Source: Streptomyces fructofermentans
GTDB taxonomy: Bacteria > Actinomycetota > Actinomycetes > Streptomycetales > Streptomycetaceae
Assembly (NCBI RefSeq): GCF_014651055.1
Contig: NZ_BMWD01000034.1
Coordinates: 1-64,000 of the forward strand
Direction of reading: 5' to 3'
DNA length: 64,000 nt
The translations under genes were made by a program, and so were the position numbers. Positions 26,132 to 34,900 of this stretch are shown one piece after another. Within the stretch, counting starts at the first letter, position 1. The number at the start of each line of letters is the position of its first letter. The notes below the pieces were generated by a model, which was not told where the DNA came from, did no database searches, and saw nothing but the letters and a program-made list of their open reading frames with translations.

Positions 26132-27229
26132 ATGTCTGCTGTTCCTGATCAGTCGACTGCGTCGACGGGCCCCTCCGGTGCTTCCTACGCGGCCGCCGGC
26201 GTCGACATCGAAGCGGGCGACCGCGCCGTGGAGCTCATGAAGGAGTGGGTGAGGAAGACGCGGCGCCCCGAGGTCCTCGGCGGCATCGGCGGCTTCGCCG
26301 GCCTCTTCGACGCGTCCGCCCTGAAGCGGTTCGAGCGGCCTCTGCTCGCCTCCGCCACCGACGGCGTGGGCACCAAGGTCGACCTGGCCCGGCAGCTGGG
26401 CGTCTACGACACCATCGGCCACGACCTGGTCGCGATGGTCATGGACGACATCGTGGTGTGCGGCGCCGAGCCGCTCTTCATGACCGACTACATCTGCGTG
26501 GGCAAGGTCCACCCGGAGCGTGTGGCCGCGATCGTGAAGGGCATCGCCGAGGGCTGTGTCCTCGCGGGCTGCGCCCTCGTCGGCGGCGAGACGGCCGAGC
26601 ACCCCGGCCTGCTGGGTCCCGACGACTTCGACGTCGCCGGCGCGGGCACGGGTGTCGTCGAGGCCGACCGGCTGCTCGGCGCGGATCGCATCCGTAAGGG
26701 TGACGCCGTGATCGCCATGGCGGCCTCCGGACTTCACTCGAACGGGTACTCGCTCGTGAGGCACGTCCTCTTCGAGCGGGCCTCGCTCACGCTCGACCAG
26801 CACATCGCGGAGTTCGGCCGCACGCTCGGCGAGGAGCTCCTTGAGCCCACCAAGATCTACTCGCTGGACTGCCTGGCCCTCACCCGTACGACCGATGTGC
26901 ACGCCTTCTCGCACGTCACGGGCGGCGGACTGGCGGCCAACCTGGCCCGGGTCGTCCCGGACGGCCTGCACGCCGTCGTGGACCGCGAGACCTGGACCCC
27001 GGCACCCGTCTTCGATCTTGTCGGCACCACCGGCCGGGTCGAGCTCCTGGAGCTGGAGAAGACGCTCAACATGGGCGTCGGCATGATCGCGATCGTCCCC
27101 GAGGAGTCCGCGGATGTGGCGCTCGCCACACTGACGGACCGCGGCGTGGAGGCCTGGGTCGCGGGCGAGATCACCGACCGCGGCGACCACGCCACGGGAG
27201 CCGAGCTGATCGGTTCCTACGCGAAGTAG
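26132..27229 (+). CDS. purM: Phosphoribosylformylglycinamidine cyclo-ligase
   Basis: AIR synthetase, fifth step of purine synthesis. 365 residues; the first 25 are Ser/Thr-rich. The motifs SYAAAGVDIEAGDRAVELM near residue 16, GVGTKVDLAR near 78, GHDLVAMVMDDIVVCGAEPL near 95, CALVGGETAEHPG near 150 and SGLHSNGYSLVR near 205 are typical. The ribosome binding site is weak. It follows purF by 37 nt on the same strand and ends in a double hairpin. Confidence 0.97.
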   Translation: MSAVPDQSTASTGPSGASYAAAGVDIEAGDRAVELMKEWVRKTRRPEVLGGIGGFAGLFDASALKRFERPLLASATDGVGTKVDLARQLGVYDTIGHDLVAMVMDDIVVCGAEPLFMTDYICVGKVHPERVAAIVKGIAEGCVLAGCALVGGETAEHPGLLGPDDFDVAGAGTGVVEADRLLGADRIRKGDAVIAMAASGLHSNGYSLVRHVLFERASLTLDQHIAEFGRTLGEELLEPTKIYSLDCLALTRTTDVHAFSHVTGGGLAANLARVVPDGLHAVVDRETWTPAPVFDLVGTTGRVELLELEKTLNMGVGMIAIVPEESADVALATLTDRGVEAWVAGEITDRGDHATGAELIGSYAK

Positions 27230-27239
27230 ACGTCCTGAG

Positions 27240-27300
27240 GCCCCGGCTGACGCCGGGGCAGCACAAAACCCGGTCCGGCGCGAAATCGCCCCGGACCGGG
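27240..27300 (+). terminator. Double hairpin terminator after purM
   Basis: GCCCCGGC (27240-27247) pairs with GCCGGGGC (27252-27259). A second hairpin CCCGGTCCGG (27269-27278) with CCGGACCGGG (27291-27300) follows. Together they separate purM from the convergent DUF3073 gene. Confidence 0.75.
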
Positions 27301-27336
27301 TGAAGCGCAGCTAGATCGACGAGCTCAGCTGGAGCG

Positions 27337-27588
27337 TCAAGCGCCGCGGCGTTGAGACGTGGGACCGGACTCGTCGTCCTCGTCCTCGTCGTCGTTGTAG
27401 AGATCCGCGTACTGGGCGTACGGGTCGTCTTCCTCGTCGTCGTCCTCGAACGGCTCGCCATTCGGCGGCTGTTGCGAAGTCGAAGCGCCCAGCTCATTGG
27501 CCAGACGCGAGAGGTCAGTCCCGCCGCTGCTGTACTTCAGCTGGCGGGCGACCTTCGTCTGCTTGGCCTTTGCCCGGCCGCGCCCCAT
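27337..27588 (-). CDS. DUF3073 family small acidic protein
   Basis: 83 residues. A basic N terminus (MGRGRAKAKQTKVARQLKY) precedes a Ser/Gly region and a strongly acidic tail rich in Asp/Glu/Tyr. This layout is characteristic of DUF3073, a conserved actinobacterial family of unknown function. ATG 27588 is preferred over the longer frame because AGGGGG lies about 8 nt upstream and the family starts here. It lies convergent to purM and near vdh. Confidence 0.9.
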   Translation of the reverse strand: MGRGRAKAKQTKVARQLKYSSGGTDLSRLANELGASTSQQPPNGEPFEDDDEEDDPYAQYADLYNDDEDEDDESGPTSQRRGA

Positions 27589-27878
27589 GGCTCGACCCCC
27601 TCGGATACGGGGCTCGACGGCCCCAGAGTCTTGACACGCGTTCATGATCTGGAACGGGCTCTCCGCGAAGAGACCGGTCCGTAGGGCTTCCACGGTACCT
27701 GAGCCCGCGCCCATACGGTACGTCGCCCGCAGGACGCGCCCGTGCCCAGGACCAGCGAGGTGCCCTGTACCCGCTGGTCAACCGCGATTTTAACCTCTTC
27801 TCGGCGAACGACCCGCCGACGAACGTGAGAGTTCTCTCCCACACCCGCCGACGGGTACCCCGCGGACGGCCGGGACCG

Positions 27879-28961
27879 TCAGGAGCGGCGGCCCTCCGCC
27901 ATGCGGTGCTCGGCGATCCGGTCGGCCGCGGCGGCCGGCGGAATCCCGTCCTCCTTCGCACGTGCGAATATCGCCAGGGTGGTGTCGAAGATCTTCGCGG
28001 CCTTGGCCCTGCACCGCTCGAAGTCGAAGCCGTGCAGCTCGTCGGCGACCTGGATGACCCCGCCCGCGTTCACGACGTAGTCCGGCGCGTAGAGGATGCC
28101 GCGGTCGGCGAGGTCCTTCTCGACGCCCGGGTGCGCCAGCTGGTTGTTGGCCGCCCCGCAGACGATCCTCGCCGTGAGCACCGGCACGGACTCGTCGTGG
28201 AGGGCGCCGCCCAGGGCGCACGGCGCGTAGATGTCCAGACCCTCGACCCGGATCAGCGCGTCCGTGTCGGGGACGGCCGTCACGGCCGGGTGCCGGTCCA
28301 GGACGCGCCGCACGGACTCCTCGCGGACGTCCGTGACGACGACCTCGGCACCGTCCTGCAGGAGGTGCTCGACCAGGTGGTGGCCGACCTTGCCGACCCC
28401 GGCGACACCGACCTTGCGGCCGCGCAGCGACGGGTCGCCCCACAGGTGCTGGGCGGAGGCCCGCATGCCCTGGAAGACGCCGAAGGCCGTCAGGACCGAC
28501 GAGTCGCCCGCGCCGCCGTTCTCGGGGGAGCGCCCGGTCGTCCAGCGGCACTCGCGCGCCACGACGTCCATGTCGGCCACGTAGGTGCCGACGTCGCAGG
28601 CGGTCACGTAGCGCCCGCCGAGCGAGGCGACGAACCGGCCGTACGCGAGGAGCAGCTCCTCGGTCTTGATCTGCTCGGGGTCACCGATGATCACGGCCTT
28701 GCCGCCGCCGTGGTCGAGGCCGGCCATGGCGTTCTTGTAGGACATCCCGCGTGCGAGGTTCAGCGCGTCGGAGACGGCCTCCTCCTCGCTCGCGTACGGG
28801 TAGAAGCGCGTGCCGCCGAGGGCCGGGCCCAGGGCGGTGGAGTGGATGGCGATGACGGCCTTGAGGCCACTGGCTCGGTCCTGGCAGAGCACGACTTGCT
28901 CGTGGCCACCCTGGTCCGTGCGGAACAGGGTGTGCAGGACGCCGTCGGTTGCTTCGGTCAC
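27879..28961 (-). CDS. vdh: Valine (branched-chain amino acid) dehydrogenase
   Basis: 360 residues of the Glu/Leu/Phe/Val dehydrogenase family; oxidative deamination of valine to the 2-keto acid with NAD, feeding branched-chain acyl-CoA pools. Substrate and catalytic motifs are ALGGTRFYPY near residue 48, MAGLDHGGGKAVI with the catalytic Lys near 88, and CDVGT near 122. The Rossmann segment is KVGVAGVGKVGHHLVEHL near 185. GTG 28961 is preceded by GGGAG at 8-9 nt. A TAATCT box and a 13-bp dyad lie 70-95 bp upstream. The symbol rests on the known Streptomyces vdh gene next to bldC. Confidence 0.93.
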   Translation of the reverse strand: MTEATDGVLHTLFRTDQGGHEQVVLCQDRASGLKAVIAIHSTALGPALGGTRFYPYASEEEAVSDALNLARGMSYKNAMAGLDHGGGKAVIIGDPEQIKTEELLLAYGRFVASLGGRYVTACDVGTYVADMDVVARECRWTTGRSPENGGAGDSSVLTAFGVFQGMRASAQHLWGDPSLRGRKVGVAGVGKVGHHLVEHLLQDGAEVVVTDVREESVRRVLDRHPAVTAVPDTDALIRVEGLDIYAPCALGGALHDESVPVLTARIVCGAANNQLAHPGVEKDLADRGILYAPDYVVNAGGVIQVADELHGFDFERCRAKAAKIFDTTLAIFARAKEDGIPPAAAADRIAEHRMAEGRRS

Positions 28962-29033
28962 TGTGGTGACTCCCGGGTACGTAGCGGCGGTCGGGACGGC
29001 CTCCGTACGGGTGGCGGAGGTCCGTGTGGCATG

Positions 29034-29056
29034 AGATTAGAGCCTGTCCGCGACAG
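29034..29056 (-). promoter_or_regulatory. Candidate vdh promoter and operator
   Basis: On the minus strand TAATCT (29039-29034) is a -10 candidate. Just upstream the dyad CTGTC-CGC-GACAG (29044-29056) occupies the spacer. No -35 consensus is visible. Confidence 0.35.
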
Positions 29057-29192
29057 CCATCCGCGCAGTGGTCGGGATCACCCCGCCACGGAGTACGGTC
29101 ACCGGTGGGCGTGGGACGATTTGCCGGGGTTTCCCGTGCTCCGGTGTGCGGTTTCGTGGTTTTCCGTCAGGTCGGCGGGGGAGGGAGCAAGC

Positions 29193-30047
29193 GTGCCCAA
29201 GGTGTCCTCGCTGATCGTCCCGTACGCGTCCTACCTCCGCGTGTACGAACCGCTCGCGGCCTTCCCCGAGCCGGAGCGCGGCCACTGGGCCCGTTACGCG
29301 CGCAGGCCGGAGCGGCCCTCGTACCAGGACGAACTGCGCCGTTCACTGGCCGACTTGCTGCCCACCCCGCCGATCCCGGTGCCGGTGCACGAGAGCGGTG
29401 ACGCCTTCGTCGCGGACGTGGACGGCGTGCTGTGCGTGTGCCCCTGGCGGACCCGGCTGCGCGGCTGGCAGGCCCTGGAGGGGCTGGGCGGGGAGCTTCC
29501 CGCGCCGGTCCTGGACGCCGTGCTGCCCGAGGTCGTGCGCCACCAGGCCGCGCAGGACTACGAGCGCTGGCTGGCCCGCAATCCCGACGCCCGGCCCTGG
29601 ATCCGCACCTCGACGTGGCACGTACCCCTGAACTGGTTCGTGCTGGTGTCGGACGAGGAGCGGGAGTACGACAAGGGGACCGGCTCCGGGGGCGCGGAGG
29701 GGGCTCCCGTGCTCCGCTACCGGACGCCGATGGTGCAGGCGCGGCGGCGTGTGGCCCGGGGCCTGCGGGCGCTCAGGGAGGCGCTCGACGAGGGGCCGCT
29801 CATCGACGGCCTGGTGGACGTGGGCCGCTGGCTGGAGGAGTTCCACCCGCGCTCGCTGGTGGAGCTGGACTACGGCGGGCTGGTGCACGTCCTGACCGCC
29901 GGGCAGCTCGACGGCGACCACTCGGCCGCGGACGTGGCCGAGGGCATCGAGGCGCTGCGCGCGGGCGACGGGAGCGTGGCCGGCGAGGCGTACGGCCGGC
30001 TCGTGGAGCGGTGGCGCTCAGTGAGGGACCGTCGCTCCGCGAATTGA
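29193..30047 (+). CDS. Conserved actinobacterial protein of unknown function
   Basis: 284 residues, soluble, rich in Arg/Glu/Trp. It opens VPKVSSLIVPYASYLRVYEPL and has conserved-looking WIRTSTWHVPLNWFVLVSD near residue 130 and a block YRTPMVQARRRVARGLRALR. A C-terminal helical region (SLVELDYGGLVHVL) looks like a winged-helix or tetratricopeptide-type fold, which I cannot decide. It may be the family now called DUF8083; I am unsure. The GTG at 29193 follows GGAGGGAG at 6 nt. It lies directly upstream of bldC, as in other Streptomyces. Confidence 0.75.
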   Translation: MPKVSSLIVPYASYLRVYEPLAAFPEPERGHWARYARRPERPSYQDELRRSLADLLPTPPIPVPVHESGDAFVADVDGVLCVCPWRTRLRGWQALEGLGGELPAPVLDAVLPEVVRHQAAQDYERWLARNPDARPWIRTSTWHVPLNWFVLVSDEEREYDKGTGSGGAEGAPVLRYRTPMVQARRRVARGLRALREALDEGPLIDGLVDVGRWLEEFHPRSLVELDYGGLVHVLTAGQLDGDHSAADVAEGIEALRAGDGSVAGEAYGRLVERWRSVRDRRSAN

Positions 30048-30490
30048 GGGTCGCGGGACGCCTGATGCGGTGGTTCACTCGTCCGTGTCGAGACCTCACC
30101 CGTTCGGGGCGACGATTCCCTCGTGTCACGGGATCTGACAGGACGTAAGTCCCTATCCGGTCTTACGGGGTAAGCGTGACGGACGGCACTAACGCGGACC
30201 TTGCGTCCAACACCACCCCTCATGCCAAAATAGGACAAGGAGTCCGGGGAGGACTCCATCTGCCCACGTGTGGGCGGAATCTCGGTATTGCGCGCTATGG
30301 GGGGTCTCGTGACTCCTGATCGCCCTGTGACTGATCGTCACAGAGGCGTGACTGTCCGCTATGGCATGGTCCATCGGCTTCCGTCGCTGATGAACACCTG
30401 GGAGGGCAATTCCATCGGTTTGGCCGACGTGGCTGGACAGATGGTGTAGTTGTAGTGCCGAGGACAAGCCGTTCGTCCTATAACCGACTC

Positions 30491-30523
30491 GACCCGCGTC
30501 CGCCATTTCGGGCAACGCGGGTC
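30491..30523. promoter_or_regulatory. Inverted repeat upstream of bldC
   Basis: A perfect 9-bp dyad, GACCCGCGT and ACGCGGGTC, with a 15-nt centre, 60-92 bp before the bldC start codon. It may be an operator or, if transcribed, a hairpin. Confidence 0.45.
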
Positions 30524-30545
30524 AAGGTGCAGAATTTAGAGGAAA

Positions 30546-30565
30546 GAACCGAGAAGGTTCGGTTC
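30546..30565 (+). promoter_or_regulatory. Hairpin beside the bldC ribosome binding site
   Basis: GAACCGA (30546-30552) pairs with TCGGTTC (30559-30565), ending 5 nt before the AGGAGG at 30571-30576. It could influence translation initiation. Confidence 0.4.
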
Positions 30566-30582
30566 TCCCGAGGAGGCCGCTC

Positions 30583-30789
30583 ATGACCGCTCGCACCCCT
30601 GATGCCGAGCCGCTGCTGACCCCGGCTGAGGTCGCCACGATGTTCCGCGTGGACCCGAAGACGGTCACGCGGTGGGCGAAGGCCGGCAAGCTCACTTCGA
30701 TCCGCACGCTCGGCGGGCATCGCCGTTACCGCGAGGCCGAGGTACGTGCCCTGCTTGCGGGCATTCCGCAGCAGCGCAGCGAAGCCTGA
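30583..30789 (+). CDS. bldC: Developmental regulator BldC
   Basis: 68 residues: a short N-terminal tail followed by a single MerR-like winged helix-turn-helix, with LLTPAEVATMFRVDPKTVTRWAKAG and the wing TIRTLGGHRRYREAEV-like segment. BldC binds DNA cooperatively as a head-to-tail oligomer and keeps Streptomyces in vegetative growth by controlling developmental genes. The start ATG 30583 has AGGAGG at 6 nt. The gene is monocistronic, with a long upstream region and a classical U-tract terminator 140 nt downstream. Confidence 0.97.
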   Translation: MTARTPDAEPLLTPAEVATMFRVDPKTVTRWAKAGKLTSIRTLGGHRRYREAEVRALLAGIPQQRSEA

Positions 30790-30928
30790 ACAACAACTTC
30801 ATAGCGGGGTATTCCGGCAAGTCCCCCAACTTGTCGGCAGGCCCGAACCCAAGCACCGACCGACGCGGATCCCGCCCCAACGGGGTCCCCGCCCGAGCAA
30901 GAACCACAAGCCAACAGGGTGCGTCGTA

Positions 30929-30968
30929 GATCGCGCTGGACTCCGCCGGGTCCAGCGCGATCTTTTTT
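30929..30968 (+). terminator. Classical intrinsic terminator with U tract after bldC
   Basis: A perfect 13-bp stem (30929-30941 with 30950-30962) is followed at once by six T residues (30963-30968). Such a T run is uncommon in this GC-rich genome, where most hairpins here lack one. Confidence 0.92.
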
Positions 30969-31242
30969 GTGCCCTGGTCATGGGGTGCGGCGGCGGTCTG
31001 TGAGCGGCCTTGTCGCAGTCTGGGGAGCCCTGTCCGATCAGCTGTGGGGCACCTGGGGGCATAGTGCAATTGCACATATTAAATTGACCAGTTGTAGGTG
31101 GGGGGTAAGTTCCGTGGGTTTGAAAACTTATGCGGTGACACCCGTCACACGACCGGCTCCTTGTTGCGCGTGGCATATCTGCGCTAGAGGAGCCGCGCAC
31201 ATCTCGGGCCGCGCGAGGGGCAGTTGGCGCGCGGGGCTCCGC
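30969..31242. other. Gap after the bldC terminator
   Basis: No gene is seen. It holds a 12-bp perfect palindrome (31064-31075) followed by an AT-rich stretch (31076-31090), which may be promoter DNA without an obvious gene, or a silenced or degenerate remnant. Confidence 0.5.
31064..31075. repeat. Palindrome GTGCAATTGCAC
   Basis: A perfect 12-bp palindrome in an AT-rich stretch. It resembles an operator, but no gene is close on either strand except the minus-strand DUF6274 gene, whose 3' end lies 170 bp away. Confidence 0.4.
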
Positions 31243-31443
31243 TCACGCCGGGGAGGGGCTCTCGTCCCCGGCCTGGCCCTCGGGCGCCTCGGGGCTCTCA
31301 GGGACGTCGGAGGAGGCCTCCGAGGCCAGGCGCAGGAGCCGATGGCAGATCGGACAGTGCCGCGTCAGGTGGCGATGCCCGGAGGCCGCCGACAGATGGG
31401 CGCGGAGCAGGGCTCGCGTCTCATGCCGAGCGGACGCCGCCAT
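31243..31443 (-). CDS. Small DUF6274-like protein
   Basis: 66 residues. The N-terminal half is basic and helical (RHETRALLRAHLSAASGHRHL) and holds the Cys/His cluster TRHCPICHRLL, which could bind a metal. The C-terminal half is acidic and Pro/Ser-rich. I recall the Streptomyces family DUF6274 with this layout. ATG 31443 is chosen because GGAGG lies 5 nt upstream; GTG 31449 overlaps that site. The function is unknown. Confidence 0.75.
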   Translation of the reverse strand: MAASARHETRALLRAHLSAASGHRHLTRHCPICHRLLRLASEASSDVPESPEAPEGQAGDESPSPA

Positions 31444-31734
31444 GGCCACCTCCAGTGCGGTCTTTGGCCCTGGTTTCTAGGTACTGGCGGAATGTGACGC
31501 CGTCAACCCCGCGTGGGCGCCTCGCCGGTTCGCGGGGCTGGGGGGACGGAAGGGGCGGGTGCGGGGAGCCTCCCGCCCCGCCGGCGCCCGCTGAGGGGGA
31601 CGGCCGGGGCGCGGCCGGGCCGGGGACGGCCGCGGCGGCCGGACGCCGGACGGCCAGGGCCCCTTCGCGGGACCCCGACGCGGGGCGCGCGGGCTCTCGG
31701 GCCCCCGCGACGGCGGGTGTTGGGGCACGCACGA
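31444..31734. other. Gap upstream of the DUF6274 gene
   Basis: Extremely G/C-rich with loose CGGCCGG and CGGGGC words. I see no gene. Confidence 0.5.
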
Positions 31735-31771
31735 CGGCGGGCCCGCATCCTCATCGGATGCGGGCCCGCCG
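31735..31771 (-). terminator. Terminator of tRNA-Asp
   Basis: A perfect 16-bp stem (31735-31750 with 31756-31771) with a 5-nt loop, 7 nt beyond the 3' end of the minus-strand tRNA-Asp. Confidence 0.85.
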
Positions 31772-31778
31772 GTTGATG

Positions 31779-31853
31779 CGGTCCTGACGGGATTTGAACC
31801 CGCGGCCTCCACCTTGACAGGGTGGCGAGCACTCCAAACTGCTCCACAGGACC
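31779..31853 (-). tRNA. tRNA-Asp(GTC), copy downstream of hrpA
   Basis: Cloverleaf with acceptor GGTCCTG, anticodon loop CTGTCAA carrying GTC and T loop TTCAAAT. It is identical over all 75 nt to the tRNA-Asp at 36342-36416. CCA is not encoded. Confidence 0.96.
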
Positions 31854-31946
31854 AGGTTTCGCAGTGCGATTCGTGCGTTGCGCTGCGAGAAGAGACTGTA
31901 CAGGAGGGTGAGCCCCAGGGCGAACTCACCCACCGTGCGGGCCCCG

Positions 31947-34900
31947 TTACGGTGCCGCGGCGTCGATCGCCTTCACGATCCGCTTGTCGGAGACCGGGTA
32001 CGCCGTGCCCAGCGCGTGCGCGAAATAGCTGACCCGCAGCTCCTCGATCATCCAGCGGATGTCCAGGACCGACGACGGGACGGGGCGCCCCTGCGGCAGT
32101 TGCTCCAGGAGCCAGGCGTACTCGTCCCGCATCTCGTGGACCTTCTCCATGCGACTCGTGTCCCGCTGGACGTTGGTCGGCATCTGCTGGAGCCGGCGGT
32201 CCGCCGCGACCAGGTACCGCATCAGGTCCGGCAGCCGGCGCAGACCCGTCGCCGTCACGAAGCCGGGCCTCACCAGGGCGTCCAGCTGCGTCCGTACGTC
32301 CGCGAGGTTGGCCAGCAGCACGGCGCTGCGTACGCCCTTCAGGCGGCGCTCACAGGCCTGCCAGGCGGCCAGCACCTGCTGCACCTGGTCGACCGTGCGG
32401 ACCGTCGTGTCGACGATCTCGGCCCGCACCCGCTCGTACAGCTTCCTGAACGACTCCTCGTCCCAGGCCGGGCCGCCGAAGTCCGCGATCAGCTTGTCGG
32501 CCGCAGCGGTCGCGCAGTCGTCGAACAGGGCCTGCACGGAGCCGTGCGGGTTGGCCGACAGGGCCAGCTTCTGGGCGTTGGTGAGCCGGTCCGAGGCGAA
32601 CTTCGCGGGGTTGACCGGGATGTTGCGCAGGATGAGGCGCCGGGTGCCCGTCCACATCGCCTGCTGCTGCTCGGCCTCGGTGTCGAAGAGGCGGACGGAG
32701 ACGGTGTTCGCCGTCGGCCCGTCGTCGACGAGTGCCGGGTACGCCTTCACCGGCTGACCCGCCCGGCGCGTCTCGAAGACGCGCACGAGGGAGCCGATCG
32801 TCCAGTCCGTGAGGCCGGAACGCTCCAGGGACTCCCCGCCCTGCCGCTCGGCCGTGGCCGCAGCGGCCTGCGAGATCGCCTGCCGTGCCTTCGGTCTGAG
32901 GCGCAGTCGCAGGGCTTCGAGGTCCTTGTCCTCGGCCAGCTTGCGCCGCCGCTCGTCGACGATCCGGAAGGTGACCTTCAGATGGTCGGGGACCCGGGAC
33001 CAGTCGAAGTCGTCGGCCGTCAGCGGCACTCCGACCATTTGCTTCAGCTCACGCGCCATCGTCGTGGTCAGGGGCTCCTGGAGGGGCACCGCCCGCTGCA
33101 GGAACCGCTGCGCGACGTTGGGCGCCGGCACGTAGTTGCGCCGGATGGGCTTCGGCAGCGACCGGATCAGCTCGGTCACGACCTGCTCGCGCAGCCCGGG
33201 GATCTGCCAGTCGAATCCCTCGTCCGTGACCTGGTTGAGCACCTGGAGGGGCACGTGGACGGTGACGCCGTCCGCGTCCGCGCCCGGCTCGAACTGGTAC
33301 GTCACGCGGAACGTCAGCGGGCCCTGGCGCCAGAGGTCCGGGTAGTCGTCCTTGCTGACGTCCCCGGCACGCTCGTTGATGAGCATCGACCGCTCGAAGT
33401 CGAGCAGTTCGGGCTCCCTGCCCTCGGCCGTCCGCTTCTGCTTCCACCAGGAGTCGAAGTGCGCGCCCGACACGACGTGCTCGGGCACCCGCTGGTCGTA
33501 GAAGTCGAACAGCGTCTCGTCGTCCACCAGGATGTCCCGGCGCCGCGCCCGGTGCTCCAGCTCCTCCACCTCGGTGAGCAGCCGGCGGTTGTCGGCGAAG
33601 AACTTGTGGTGCGTCCGCCAGTCGCCCTCGACGAGGGCACTGCGGATGAACAACTCGCGGCTCACCTCGGGGTCGATGCGCCCGTAGTTCACCTTGCGCT
33701 GCGCCACGAGAGGCACGCCGTACAGCGTGACCTTCTCGTACGCCATCACCGCGGCCTGGTCCTTCTCCCAGTGCGGCTCGCTGTACGTGCGCTTCAGCAG
33801 GTGCCCGGCGAGCGGTTCCACCCACTCGGGCTCGATGCGCGCGTTGACCCGGGCCCAGAGGCGGGACGTCTCCACCAGCTCGGCGGACATCACGAAGCGC
33901 GGGGGCTTCTTGAAGAGCGCGGAGCCCGGGAAGACCGCGAACTTCGCGCCGCGCGCGCCCAGGTACTCGTTCTTGCCCGAGGAGCGCCCGCTCTCCCCGC
34001 CGGTCTCCTTCACGTCCTTCATGCCGATGTGGGAGAGCAGTCCGGCGAGCAGGGAGACGTGCACGCTCTGCTCGGCCGCGTCGTCCTCGTTGAGGTGGAT
34101 GCCCATCTGCTTGGCGACGGTCCGCAACTGCGTGTAGATGTCCTGCCATTCGCGGATGCGCAGGAAGTTGAGGTACTCCTGCTTGCACATGCGGCGGAAG
34201 GACGACGAGCCGCGCTCCCGCTGCTGCTCACGCACGTACCGCCAGAGGTTGAGGAACGCCAGGAAGTCGGAGTTCTCGTCGCGGAAGCGGGCGTGCTGCT
34301 GGTCCGCCTGCGCCTGCTTCTCGGCCGGGCGCTCCCGCGGGTCCTGGATGGACAGCGCGGCGGCGATCACCATGACCTCGCGCACGCAGCCGTTGCGGTC
34401 GGCCTCCAGCACCATCCGGGCCAGCCGCGGGTCCACGGGCAGCTGCGCCAGCTTGCGGCCCGTCTCCGTGAGCCGCTTGCGCACGTCCTTCTGGGACGGG
34501 TCGAGCGCGCCCAGTTCCTGGAGGAGCTGGACGCCGTCACGGATGTTGCGGTGGTCCGGCGGATCGATGAACGGGAACTTCTCGATGTCGCCCAGCCCGG
34601 CCGCGGTCATCTGGAGGATGACCGAGGCCAGGTTCGTACGCAGGATCTCGGCGTCGGTGAACTCCGGCCGGGAGAGGAAGTCGTCCTCCGAGTAGAGCCG
34701 GATGCAGATGCCGTCGCTGGTCCGGCCGCAGCGGCCCTTGCGCTGGTTGGCGCTGGCCTGCGAGACCGCCTCGATGGGCAGCCGCTGCACCTTCGTGCGG
34801 TGGCTGTACCGGGAGATGCGGGCGGTGCCCGGGTCGATCACGTACTTGATGCCCGGCACGGTCAGGGAGGTCTCGGCGACGTTGGTCGCCAGAACGATCC

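Larger units (their letters stand above)
30048..30582. other. 535-bp leader/promoter region of bldC
   Basis: No gene is seen. The region holds several dyads: TGTCA-N7-TGACA (30124-30140), CGTAAG-N12-CTTACG (30144-30167), GACCCGCGT-N15-ACGCGGGTC (30491-30523) and the hairpin at 30546-30565. It is moderately AT-rich (for example near 30225-30240 and 30535-30550). The long spacer suggests complex control of bldC. Confidence 0.55.
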
